From contig JALCNP010000003.1 of assembly GCA_022649135.1 (NCBI GenBank), positions 120,385-184,384 on the forward strand: a stretch of 64,000 nucleotides of DNA, in the 5' to 3' direction. The notes below the pieces were generated by a model. The model ran no database searches. It saw only the letters and a list, made by a program, of their open reading frames with translations, and was not told where the DNA came from. Source of the stretch: Bifidobacterium sp. (GTDB lineage: Bacteria; Actinomycetota; Actinomycetes; Actinomycetales; Bifidobacteriaceae). This document shows positions 16,477 through 24,072 of the stretch, in pieces (the first letter of the stretch is position 1; each line of letters begins with the position of its first letter). The translations under genes and the position numbers were made by a program.

Positions 16477-17918
16477 AAGATTTGCAGTGGCCCGTCCGAG
16501 TCCGGCTGGTGGGACATGCCCCAGGCGGCGAGCATGCACGATTCGAGCGGAGAGGTCAGGCCGGTGCTGCCGCGTCGCGTGATACGCCAGGCGTCACCGC
16601 TCCATGTCTTCGCGCAGTTGGCGGCCGAATCGTCCAGGTCGATGTCCGTCGCGTGAAGGATGGTTCCGTTCTGCAACCCGGAGACATACGACTGGCCTAC
16701 CGCCAGATAGTCGCCCGCTCCCATGTCGCAGCGGTTGATTACCGGCTCGTCGTTATGGTCGAGCATGCTGTGCAGCCTGTCGGATAGGTCGGCGTTCGGC
16801 CCCCGGTCATCCATGACGAGCGGCGCGTGATATTCGGTGCACAGCCGTTGGATGTACGCGGGTGCCTGCCCGGTGCCGTCCAGTATCTTCAGCAGTTGCG
16901 TCGCAGTGGTGCCGTCATCGTTGGCGATGGCCACGCTCACGCTGGTGTGCGAGGCGTCGATATCGACCGCCGCGCCGAACATGATCGGACGATTTCCGAG
17001 AGCATTGGCATCCACTGGAGCGGTCTGCGTGCTGTTCCAGATGTCGGCTGCGATGGCACGGTCGGAGATGCCCATGTCACGCCGGTTGCCGAATGCTCGC
17101 GCCCAGCCTGCGGCGTCGTCGCCGAACTGTTCGCGGAACTGTTTGAGCTGCCGCATGTCCCAGAGCAGACCGGCGGCGGGATGGTAGCGCATGATCGTCG
17201 GTAGGTCTTCGGGGTCGGCATCCGCAGGGATTCCCCAATCGAACCAGCAGGTGTGTTCGGGTATCCTTCCTTCGCGCAGAGCGTCGATGCGGGGATTGAA
17301 GAACGTGGATTCCGCCGTGCCCTCGGTCGATGCGATCCACAACTGCGGTTGCACACCGGTGGTCTTGAACCGAGTGGCCGTCGTGGGCAGAAAACCGTCC
17401 AGGATGGCCTTGCCTTTTTCGGCCGACAGTGAGAACGCCTCATCGAGGGAGATCTTGTCGCCCTGCACGCCGTGCCCGGCCACTTTGGTGACCGCCATCG
17501 GCATGATGACGCTGCCGTTCGAGAATGCTTGCTGCATGGCTCCGTTGGAGAGCTTCGGACGCCGCGCGATCTGAGCAAGTCGTGAGGCTTGCAGCTTCTT
17601 TAGGTATTCCTTGAAATGGTCACCGGCATCCTTGCCGGTCTGCGCGAGGTAGTAGACGAAGCGGTTCGGCCCCCACTGCGTGTTACGGGTGTCCTCGGTA
17701 TCGACCAACGTCGATTTGCCCGCCTGCCTGGGTGTCGAGAGCAGCACAGTGTCGTAATAGTACGTGCCGGTCGTCGGGTCTATCTCACCAGCAACATCGG
17801 CGACATACCGTTGCCACGGCAGCAATGGTGTGCCGAGCAGTTCCGCATACGCCGCCACCACGGCGCCATCGGTATGACGTGCCGTGTTCCGTTTCGTGCC
17901 CGCGCGCAGTGGTGTCAC
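16473..17918 (-). CDS. Phage terminase large subunit
   Basis: 481 residues. The ATPase domain has the Walker A variant STPRQAGKST (about residue 62-71) and a following motor region (KISLDEAFSLSAEKG, Walker B-like with DEA). The C-terminal RNase H-like nuclease has AAVDIDASHTS with the first catalytic Asp and VMDDRGPN with the second. It cuts and pumps DNA into the prohead. Its start overlaps the stop of the small subunit-like gene (ATGA). Confidence 0.92.
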   Translation of the reverse strand: MTPLRAGTKRNTARHTDGAVVAAYAELLGTPLLPWQRYVADVAGEIDPTTGTYYYDTVLLSTPRQAGKSTLVDTEDTRNTQWGPNRFVYYLAQTGKDAGDHFKEYLKKLQASRLAQIARRPKLSNGAMQQAFSNGSVIMPMAVTKVAGHGVQGDKISLDEAFSLSAEKGKAILDGFLPTTATRFKTTGVQPQLWIASTEGTAESTFFNPRIDALREGRIPEHTCWFDWGIPADADPEDLPTIMRYHPAAGLLWDMRQLKQFREQFGDDAAGWARAFGNRRDMGISDRAIAADIWNSTQTAPVDANALGNRPIMFGAAVDIDASHTSVSVAIANDDGTTATQLLKILDGTGQAPAYIQRLCTEYHAPLVMDDRGPNADLSDRLHSMLDHNDEPVINRCDMGAGDYLAVGQSYVSGLQNGTILHATDIDLDDSAANCAKTWSGDAWRITRRGSTGLTSPLESCMLAAWGMSHQPDSDGPLQIF

Positions 17919-18220
17919 TTCGCGGCCGATTTCTCAATGAGGTCAGCAAGTGATTCATCCACCGCTGCCTGTTCGGGGTAGAGGTCGCGCAGCTCGTCGA
18001 GCCATCCGCGATATTCGGCCATGTTGCGGCTGGTCTCACGTCCAACGCTGTTCTGCACATCGATATTACGGGCCAGAGAGACCATGGACTTGCAGATAAT
18101 GCGTGCGTACGGTGTCAGCTCTCTGTCCTTGACGATGGATTCGATCAGCTCGATGGTCGCTTTTTCCTGATACCGGTCAGTTGATTCGAATTCCTGCATT
18201 CCTGGAAGCATTTCCTGCAT
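17915..18220 (-). CDS. Probable terminase small subunit
   Basis: 101 residues, helical and acidic, beginning MQEMLPGMQEF, with AAGGAG 7 nt upstream. It has no clear family motif, but size, helix content (IELIESIVKDREL, MAEYRGWLDELRDLYPEQ) and overlap with the large subunit gene support this role in recognising the packaging site. Confidence 0.65.
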   Translation of the reverse strand: MQEMLPGMQEFESTDRYQEKATIELIESIVKDRELTPYARIICKSMVSLARNIDVQNSVGRETSRNMAEYRGWLDELRDLYPEQAAVDESLADLIEKSAAK

Positions 18221-18330
18221 GCTCTCTCCTTTCGTTGTTATTCCGCCGTTTTCGCCTGTTTTTTAATTGGGTTGGGGGGAGAAAAAACTGGGCGCGGGGT
18301 CTTCTGCCCGTCCGTTGATTTAAAAAACCA
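18221..18330. other. Spacer upstream of terminase, candidate packaging site
   Basis: This 110-bp gap is the only sizeable one in the packaging module. It has a T-rich part, a GGGTTGGGGGGAG purine block and a GC-rich GGGCGCGGGGTC. A cos or pac site would be expected near here, but no specific end sequence can be identified by eye. Confidence 0.25.
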
Positions 18331-19068
18331 TCACCACTCCGGCCGAACAGACGTCGAAGGCGGCGACGAACGAAGACCGAGACGCGCCAGCTCGTCGCGT
18401 CGCGCCTTCTGCTTCGCTTCGATGAGCTGCTGCGTGATACGAAGCGCATACCATTGCCGCGCCACTGTCTGCTCGCCATGCGTCCGGCCATGCTCGGTGA
18501 GCCGGTCGAACACAGTCTGTGCTCCGGGGTCAACTACATGCAATGAATAGTCGAGAGCTATCCACTCGTCCAGCATGCGAGGGTGGCGCTTGTTGGACGG
18601 GATGCTCTTGATCAGCCACACATCCACCGGATCACCCAACCGCACCAGACGGCGATATGCTCCCTGCCACGCTGACTGGGCGGCAGCGACCAGTGGCGCG
18701 GGGCGTTCCTTGCGGATATCCACGCTCGGGCAGATGCAACCGGCCAGCCGGTCGAAGTCCAACACCAGCGCGTCCGACGTTGCATGCTCGGCAACATACG
18801 TGGTCTTGCCCGCCTCGGGCGGGCCGAGCACCACATGGATGTTCGCACCGTATCCGCTCAGTATCCTGTCCTGTCGGCTCGCGTTGCAGTGCTTGCATGC
18901 ACGCCGGATGTTCGCCACGGTATCCAATCCGCCGATGTGGAACGGTCGAACGTGGTCGTCCTCCTCGCCACGCTTCGTGCAGCCGGGTAGTGATAGCCAG
19001 CAGGTGTTGCCCCATCGGTCGATGACCTCGGCTCTGATAAGCGGGTCAATGGTCTGGCGGCGTGCCAT
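18331..19068 (-). CDS. HNH endonuclease fused to a P-loop ATPase domain
   Basis: 245 residues in two parts. Residues 1-75 are an HNH nuclease (CWLSLPGCTKRGEEDDHV, PFHIGGLDTVANIR, CKHCNASR) with zinc-type cysteines. Residues about 80-200 are a P-loop domain with Walker A LGPPEAGKTT (about 81-90) and a downstream ALVLDFD that may be Walker B. HNH proteins next to terminase genes of HK97-type phages are needed for specific cutting in packaging. The P-loop domain is kinase-like in form and its role is unknown. Its start overlaps the stop of the HTH gene. Confidence 0.8.
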   Translation of the reverse strand: MARRQTIDPLIRAEVIDRWGNTCWLSLPGCTKRGEEDDHVRPFHIGGLDTVANIRRACKHCNASRQDRILSGYGANIHVVLGPPEAGKTTYVAEHATSDALVLDFDRLAGCICPSVDIRKERPAPLVAAAQSAWQGAYRRLVRLGDPVDVWLIKSIPSNKRHPRMLDEWIALDYSLHVVDPGAQTVFDRLTEHGRTHGEQTVARQWYALRITQQLIEAKQKARRDELARLGLRSSPPSTSVRPEW

Positions 19069-19262
19069 CAGTGCACCCGGCTCTTCCGCGTGTCAGCCGT
19101 GTACTGATCCAGAGCCCACACCTCGTACCGGATGATACGGGACGGCTCAAGTCGCACGTAAGAGGGCCCCTTCCTATCGTCACGCCAGCGCTTCAACGTC
19201 GATACCGACACACCTAGATACTTCGCGGCCTGCGACGTACTGAGTTTTGCCTTCGGATTCAT
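19068..19262 (-). CDS. Helix-turn-helix (HTH_17) protein, possible excisionase
   Basis: 64 residues with LSTSQAAKYLGVSVSTLKRW followed by a wing-like RIIRYEVWALDQY. This is the MerR-like excisionase fold that binds att sites or promoters. The start at 19262 has GGGAGAG upstream. Two roles fit: directing integrase to excision, or an early DNA-binding regulator. Its distance from int is usual when xis is part of the lytic operon. Confidence 0.75.
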   Translation of the reverse strand: MNPKAKLSTSQAAKYLGVSVSTLKRWRDDRKGPSYVRLEPSRIIRYEVWALDQYTADTRKSRVH

Positions 19263-19270
19263 AGCTCTCC

Positions 19271-19630
19271 CTAGAACAGTGCTTTGGTGGGTGTGCCGGT
19301 GGTGTCCACGCTGGGGGTGGGTCGGGGTTTGTGGCTGAGCTGCTTTATCCGCTCGCCGGTCCAGCGCCGAAATTCGCGGGAATCGAGCGCCCAAGAAGTC
19401 CCACGGCGGATGATGCGAAGACCATAATCCTTCAACGCCGCGAACTCCTGAATGCTGCTCAGTCCTAATGGTTTCAACACCTGGAATGCCTCAAGCTCGG
19501 TCACCCCGAACTTCGCTGCGGCTTTGTCGATCTCGTTGGCGAAGAATTGCAATTCCTGGGCTTGGTCGAATGGATCGCCCCACGGTCCCACCGCTTCGAA
19601 TACGGTCAGTTTTGGTGTTTGCGCTCTCAT
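19271..19630 (-). CDS. Phage early protein of unknown function
   Basis: 119 residues from ATG 19630, which overlaps the stop of the preceding gene (ATGA). It is helical (FDQAQELQFFANEIDKAAAKFG) with a possible DNA-binding C-terminal half (LRIIRRGTSWALDSREFRRW) and a proline/threonine tail. The family is not recognised. Confidence 0.6.
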   Translation of the reverse strand: MRAQTPKLTVFEAVGPWGDPFDQAQELQFFANEIDKAAAKFGVTELEAFQVLKPLGLSSIQEFAALKDYGLRIIRRGTSWALDSREFRRWTGERIKQLSHKPRPTPSVDTTGTPTKALF

Positions 19631-19911
19631 GATTCCACCACGTATTCGTATCGCTGGCACCATCGGGCAAGCATCTTCAAGGCGGCCTCCACATCGTATG
19701 TCTTGATGCCGCCGCGTTTTCCGTTGTGGCGTGGCATGTTGCCGTCATGTATGAGCTTCTGCAGCTCGTTGTCATTTAGACCGGACTCGTTGAGCAGTGT
19801 TCTACGGTCGATGCTTTGCACGCCGAGACGGCGGAAGTCGTCGAGTCGTGGAAGAAGTCGGGCCGCCTGCTGTTTGAGCATGTATTCGTAACTTTCCTTG
19901 CCGTTTTTCAT
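19627..19911 (-). CDS. Phage early protein, possible DNA-binding
   Basis: 94 residues, basic and helical. SIDRRTLLNESGLNDNELQKLIHDG followed by NGKRGGIKTYDVEAALKML looks like a helix-turn-helix with a wing, so a regulator or replication accessory is possible. The family is not recognised. It is the first gene after the structured non-coding gap. Confidence 0.55.
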   Translation of the reverse strand: MKNGKESYEYMLKQQAARLLPRLDDFRRLGVQSIDRRTLLNESGLNDNELQKLIHDGNMPRHNGKRGGIKTYDVEAALKMLARWCQRYEYVVES

Positions 19912-20277
19912 GGATGCCTTCTTTCGTGGTTATGTGACTTTTGGGTGGTGGTGCTGGAGAGGTCAAGACCTAGTCAGGCCCGGCCGAAAGATTTCGGCAA
20001 GGTCTGACATCGTAGGTCTTGAATCGGCTTTCGGTATGGAGCCAGCTATCGATTACAAGAGCGCTTTCGCGCCGGGAATGGTCCCAACGGATGACCCCGC
20101 AAGCGGGTCAAGCTGCCAGATTCCGCCTTAATCAGCGTCACCCGTCGGTCTGGAGCAGAATTTCGTCCCTCAAGTAGCGCGACTGCCACGCGCCCGACGT
20201 TCCCGGCACCGCCCGGGCTAGGTATGGCTAGGGGTACGTCCTACGCCCCATCACAGCCGTTCAATTGGCTGCTATCG
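19912..20277. ncRNA. Structured non-coding stretch in the phage early region
   Basis: About 365 bp without a credible gene but dense in inverted repeats. The clearest is a nested one at 19963-20022: outer arms TCAAGACCTA/TAGGTCTTGA, then GTCAG/CTGAC, then CCGAAA/TTTCGG. Others are TGACCC/GGGTCA near 20090-20110, CCCGG/CCGGG near 20210 and CAGCC/GGCTG near 20257. It could be a structured RNA, a replication origin or a packaging signal. The strand is unknown. Confidence 0.45.
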
Positions 20278-20478
20278 CTATTGAGGTACGAAATACCCAG
20301 GAAAACCCGAGGCTTTAAGACGCTCATACGATGCCAGGGCATCGCTGCACTGGGCTGACAAATCCTTCAGCTCTTCAAGCCCGAATCGGACAGTCATTGA
20401 CGTATCGGCATGCTGATACGTCAATGCGAATACTTCCGGATAATCCGGGTGTCTATCAATCTGGAATCGTGAAGCCAT
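20278..20478 (-). CDS. Small phage early protein
   Basis: 66 residues from ATG 20478 (GGAG upstream), with TGATG overlap to the preceding small membrane gene. DYPEVFALTYQHADTSMTV and FGLEELKDLSAQCSDALAS suggest a small mixed alpha/beta protein. No family is recognised; the tight overlaps on the 5' side support that it is real. Confidence 0.6.
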   Translation of the reverse strand: MASRFQIDRHPDYPEVFALTYQHADTSMTVRFGLEELKDLSAQCSDALASYERLKASGFPGYFVPQ

Positions 20479-20615
20479 CACTCGCTCCGATCAGCGATCA
20501 CCATGCCGCCAAACAGAATCGCGGCGCCAAGCAGATACCAAAAACCCACCGAGACACAAACCATCGCCACGGGAATCATCGCGCCCACGAGGGCGCATTT
20601 AATCGTTGACTTCAT
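20478..20615 (-). CDS. 45-residue two-segment membrane protein
   Basis: MKSTIKCALVGAMIPVAMVC followed by VSVGFWYLLGAAILFGGMVI and a short hydrophilic end ADRSE. It is almost entirely hydrophobic, so one or two membrane segments. Its ATG overlaps the stop of the zinc-ribbon gene (ATGA) and its stop overlaps the start of the next gene (TGATG), which strongly supports translation. Function is unknown; small early membrane proteins can act in superinfection exclusion. Confidence 0.7.
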   Translation of the reverse strand: MKSTIKCALVGAMIPVAMVCVSVGFWYLLGAAILFGGMVIADRSE

Positions 20616-20806
20616 CGTTGGCATCCTGTCCGATACGCTGTATAGCAGCGTGAACACATGTCCACTCGTTTCCCCTTCAACTTGACGCGATGAAAGTCCT
20701 GCTGTCTGCGTGCCTCCGGAAGAGCATCATTCGCATAGCAGACCGCGAAGTTCTTCGATGTGCGCCCGCACTTATCGCACTCGACGAAGTAGCTTTTAAA
20801 AATCAT
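20612..20806 (-). CDS. Small zinc-ribbon phage early protein
   Basis: 64 residues from ATG 20806, preceded by GGAGGTGA and overlapping the Cro-like stop (ATGA). Two CXXC pairs (CDKC near residue 10 and CSRC near 53) would hold one zinc. Small zinc ribbons of this form are common in phage early operons, often with nucleic acid or host-protein targets. No specific role can be given. Confidence 0.7.
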   Translation of the reverse strand: MIFKSYFVECDKCGRTSKNFAVCYANDALPEARRQQDFHRVKLKGKRVDMCSRCYTAYRTGCQR

Positions 20807-21042
20807 TGCTTCACCTCCATTGATTCGCGGCCAAGAAGCCAATCGGTAGAAACGCTAAAAAGATCTGCAATTTTGATGATGTCTTTGAGTGTGAAAGAAG
20901 CTCGACCATTGAGCTTTTGAGAAACCAAAGAAGCGGAGACGCCTAGTTTAAATGCAAGTTCACTGCGTGAAAGATGCCTCTCTTCCACCAAAGCGTTAAC
21001 AGACTTAATTACTTTGCTGTAATTACATGTTTGTGAAGCCAT
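20803..21042 (-). CDS. XRE-family HTH protein, Cro-like, first gene of the lytic operon
   Basis: 79 residues with a complete XRE helix-turn-helix (LSRSELAFKLGVSASLVSQKLNG, residues about 24-46) and the downstream LKDIIKIADLFSVSTDWLLG helices. It heads the long minus-strand operon that runs through head, tail and lysis genes, and is divergent from the second XRE gene at 21131. I call it Cro-like from this position. The opposite assignment cannot be ruled out by sequence. Confidence 0.82.
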   Translation of the reverse strand: MASQTCNYSKVIKSVNALVEERHLSRSELAFKLGVSASLVSQKLNGRASFTLKDIIKIADLFSVSTDWLLGRESMEVKQ

Positions 21043-21076
21043 GCTTAAAAGATAGCATATTTGCTTGCTGTGTCAA
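21042..21076 (-). promoter_or_regulatory. Lytic operon promoter with leaderless start
   Basis: TTGACA (21071-21076), 16-nt spacer, TATCTT (21049-21054) on the minus strand. The expected transcription start coincides with the A of the Cro-like ATG at 21042, so the mRNA would be leaderless. No Shine-Dalgarno sequence precedes that ATG. Confidence 0.65.
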
Positions 21077-21100
21077 TTTACAAACACAAATATCTGTAAA
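21077..21100. promoter_or_regulatory. Candidate immunity operator, inverted repeat
   Basis: TTTACA (21077-21082) and TGTAAA (21095-21100) form an inverted repeat with 12 nt between, abutting the -35 box of the lytic promoter and lying between the two divergent XRE genes. It is placed to let either protein block the lytic promoter. Confidence 0.45.
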
Positions 21101-21130
21101 ATAATTTCATTTTGGTGATAATATTGAAGT

Positions 21131-21424
21131 ATGACTACACAAACTATTGAACGACCGCGGCATAAGACTGATTTGCAGAAAGTCGTAAGTCTCAACTTGA
21201 AAGTTGCACTTGCCATAAAGGGTGAGACGCAGACCGCTCTCTCGCGGGCTATTGAAATTACACCTAGTGCCCTAAGTCAAAAAATGAAGAACAAATCAGT
21301 TTGGACTATTGAAGATATGGAAAAGGCCGGGCAATTTTTGAATATTGCACCGGCCAAATTCCTTGAACCCAATGGGCTTTTGGTAGCGGGGTCAGGATTT
21401 GAACCTGAGACCTCTGGGTTATGA
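21131..21424 (+). CDS. XRE-family repressor-like protein whose 3' end spans attR
   Basis: 97 residues in the prophage. HTH at about 34-57 (ETQTALSRAIEITPSALSQK) and helices to KFLEPNGLL. The last residues (GSGFEPETSGL) are coded by the attR core inside the tRNA gene, and the stop TGA uses a bacterial base just past the core. In the circular phage the frame would continue for 22 more codons across attP (to 4784), ending ILTA, with integrase next. This matches the BPs/Brujita arrangement, where integration shortens and stabilises the repressor. A TGATAAT box ends 8 nt before the ATG, so a leaderless transcript is possible here too. Confidence 0.8.
   Translation: MTTQTIERPRHKTDLQKVVSLNLKVALAIKGETQTALSRAIEITPSALSQKMKNKSVWTIEDMEKAGQFLNIAPAKFLEPNGLLVAGSGFEPETSGL
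21325..21355 (-). terminator. Terminator-like hairpin inside the repressor gene, downstream of tRNA-fMet
   Basis: On the minus strand, GGCCGG-T-GCAAT pairs with ATTGC-CCGGCC (11 bp with one bulge, 8-nt loop) and is followed by TTTTCC. It starts 26 nt after the tRNA 3' end, so the phage may supply a new terminator for the tRNA it cut from its own. Confidence 0.5.
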
Positions 21425-21457
21425 GCCCAGCGAGCTACCGAGCTGCTCCACCCCGCG
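21381..21457 (-). tRNA. Initiator tRNA-Met (CAT), prophage attachment site
   Basis: 77 nt including an encoded CCA. Anticodon stem CUGGG/CCCAG with loop CUCAUAA; the three consecutive G:C pairs and the unpaired position 1:72 are initiator hallmarks. Its 3' half (21383-21422) is the attR core. The CA of the CCA is contributed by phage DNA; at attL the same place reads CTG. Confidence 0.95.
21383..21422. other. attR core, 40-bp direct repeat of attL
   Basis: Identical to 4677-4716. It covers the tRNA-fMet gene from the anticodon loop to the acceptor end, so the tRNA stays functional after insertion. It also codes for the last residues of the repressor-like protein on the plus strand. Confidence 0.9.
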
Positions 21458-21593
21458 TCGGTTGTTTTTCAACAACGTCAACGAGTTTATGCGGTGAGGA
21501 GGAAAAGTCAAATCTCGGGTGAGTTGAGCCGAGCGTGAAATTCGGTTTCGGCGCAATGGCGCGCATTATCCGGGTGTCGGCCATAATGGGAGC

Positions 21594-22643
21594 ATGCCAA
21601 TCAAAATTCCCAGCGGCCTGCCTGCACGGGCCATTCTCGATTCGGAGCGAATCTTCGCCTTGGAGAAGCCCGAGGCCGAATGTCAGCGGGTCCGCCCGCT
21701 GCGGCTGGTGATTTTGAATCTCATGCCCAAGAAGATCGAGACGGAGACGCAGCTGCTGCGTCTCATCTCCAAGTCGCCGCTGCAGGTGGAGATCGATTTC
21801 ATGAAGACCTCCACGCACGAGCCGACACACGTGAGCGCCGATCATCTGGTCAAGTTCTACGAGAACCTCAGCTCGTTCGAGAGCAACTATTACGACGGTT
21901 TCGTCGTGACCGGCGCGCCCGTCGAGCATCTCGACTTCGAGCAGGTGGACTACTGGCCCGAGTTCAAGGAGATTCTCGACTGGGCGGGCTCCCACGTCTT
22001 CTCCACCATGTACCTGTGCTGGGGGGCCATGGGGGCGCTGAACTACCGGTATCACGTGCGTAAGGAGAATCTTCGGGAGAAGATCTTCGGTGTGTTCCCC
22101 CAGTATCTGCAGGACGAATACTGTTTCCTGACCAATGGCTTCGACGAGATCTCGCTGCAGCCGCATTCGCGTCTTGCGGGGGTCAACGAGGATGATGTGG
22201 CCGCGAATCGCGACCTTCAGGTGCTGACCTGGGGGCCGGAGGCGGGGCCGGGGCTGATCTCCACGCGCGATTTCTCGGAGGTCTTCGCTCTGGGGCACTG
22301 GGAATACGGCAAGTACACCCTGGCGGAGGAATACGAGAGGGACATGGCCAAGGGCGCCTCCGGCGTGGGGGTCCCCCGGAACTATTTCCCCCATGACGAC
22401 CCTCATGCGGAGCCCCTGTTCTCGTGGCGTGCGCATGCGAATCTTCTGTGGCGGAACTGGCTGAACTGGGTGTACCAGACCACTCCGTACGATCTTCATG
22501 AGGTTCCGGAGCTTCGCGCGCAGAGGCGCTTGGGCACGGACAGGGCGATTCGGCACGCTCCGGGAAGTCCGCGCTCGGATCAGTTCTCGCCATTCGACCA
22601 TTGCGGCTATGGGGTCTCGCCTGCTGCAGGGGAGGGGGCTTGA
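21594..22643 (+). CDS. metA: Homoserine O-acetyltransferase of the MetA fold (MetAA)
   Basis: 349 residues. Activates homoserine for methionine synthesis in the cytoplasm. Catalytic Cys142 lies in MYLCWGAMG, and the His/Glu pair in FALGHWEYGKY. Position 111 is Glu (TGAPVEHLDF), the residue shown in Bacillus MetA to favour acetyl-CoA, where succinyl enzymes have Gly; so O-acetyl transfer is more likely despite the usual succinyltransferase label. GGGAG precedes the ATG. It is the first chromosomal gene after tRNA-fMet and is alone on its transcript. Confidence 0.92.
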   Translation: MPIKIPSGLPARAILDSERIFALEKPEAECQRVRPLRLVILNLMPKKIETETQLLRLISKSPLQVEIDFMKTSTHEPTHVSADHLVKFYENLSSFESNYYDGFVVTGAPVEHLDFEQVDYWPEFKEILDWAGSHVFSTMYLCWGAMGALNYRYHVRKENLREKIFGVFPQYLQDEYCFLTNGFDEISLQPHSRLAGVNEDDVAANRDLQVLTWGPEAGPGLISTRDFSEVFALGHWEYGKYTLAEEYERDMAKGASGVGVPRNYFPHDDPHAEPLFSWRAHANLLWRNWLNWVYQTTPYDLHEVPELRAQRRLGTDRAIRHAPGSPRSDQFSPFDHCGYGVSPAAGEGA

Positions 22644-22740
22644 TTCTGATTCCGGAAGGAACAACGGTCAACGGATCGCGAGATGCCTAATTATGCCCGG
22701 CAACGAGGAAACGCCGTGCTTGCCTTGCATGCCAAGGGCT

Positions 22741-22770
22741 TTCATAACATGTCGTCAAAGGTCGTAGAAT
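22741..22770 (+). promoter_or_regulatory. Candidate promoter of the atp operon
   Basis: TTCATA (22741-22746), 18-nt spacer, TAGAAT (22765-22770). It lies 150 nt before atpB with no gene between, and the predicted transcript would begin just before the hairpin at 22784. Confidence 0.4.
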
Positions 22771-22783
22771 CGTCATCTAGCAA

Positions 22784-22832
22784 TTCGAAGTAGAATGCCC
22801 CGCGCTTCGGGTCGCGCCTGGCTTACTTCGAA
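22784..22832 (+). promoter_or_regulatory. Leader hairpin upstream of atpB
   Basis: Nine-base arms TTCGAAGTA/TACTTCGAA (22784-22792 and 22824-22832) enclose a second GC-rich hairpin (CGCG...CGCG). There is no T run after it, so it is more likely a structured 5' leader of the atp mRNA, or a weak metA end, than an intrinsic terminator. Confidence 0.4.
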
Positions 22833-22921
22833 AAGACTGATGGAAGTTACCTCGGTGTCACATTGGCTGCTTCCATTGGGATAGACTTGCATCGGTAAGT
22901 GGAGTGAACCAGGAGGCGTGA

Positions 22922-24023
<1,102 letters not shown>

Positions 24024-24072
24024 GGCCCTGATCGCGAGTATGGGAAAACGGACGAAGTGAAAGGAGGCGGGT

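Larger units (their letters stand above)
4677..21422. mobile_element. Small siphovirus-type prophage integrated in tRNA-fMet
   Basis: Bounded by 40-bp direct repeats in a tRNA gene and holding a tyrosine integrase next to attL, a Cro-like/repressor-like divergent pair next to attR, and a complete head, tail and lysis set between them on one strand. The length of about 16.7 kb is small for a tailed phage. I see no DNA polymerase, helicase, primase or replication initiator. No frameshift breaks any structural gene apart from the expected programmed one, so the element may be functional. About 26 genes are present. Confidence 0.93.
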
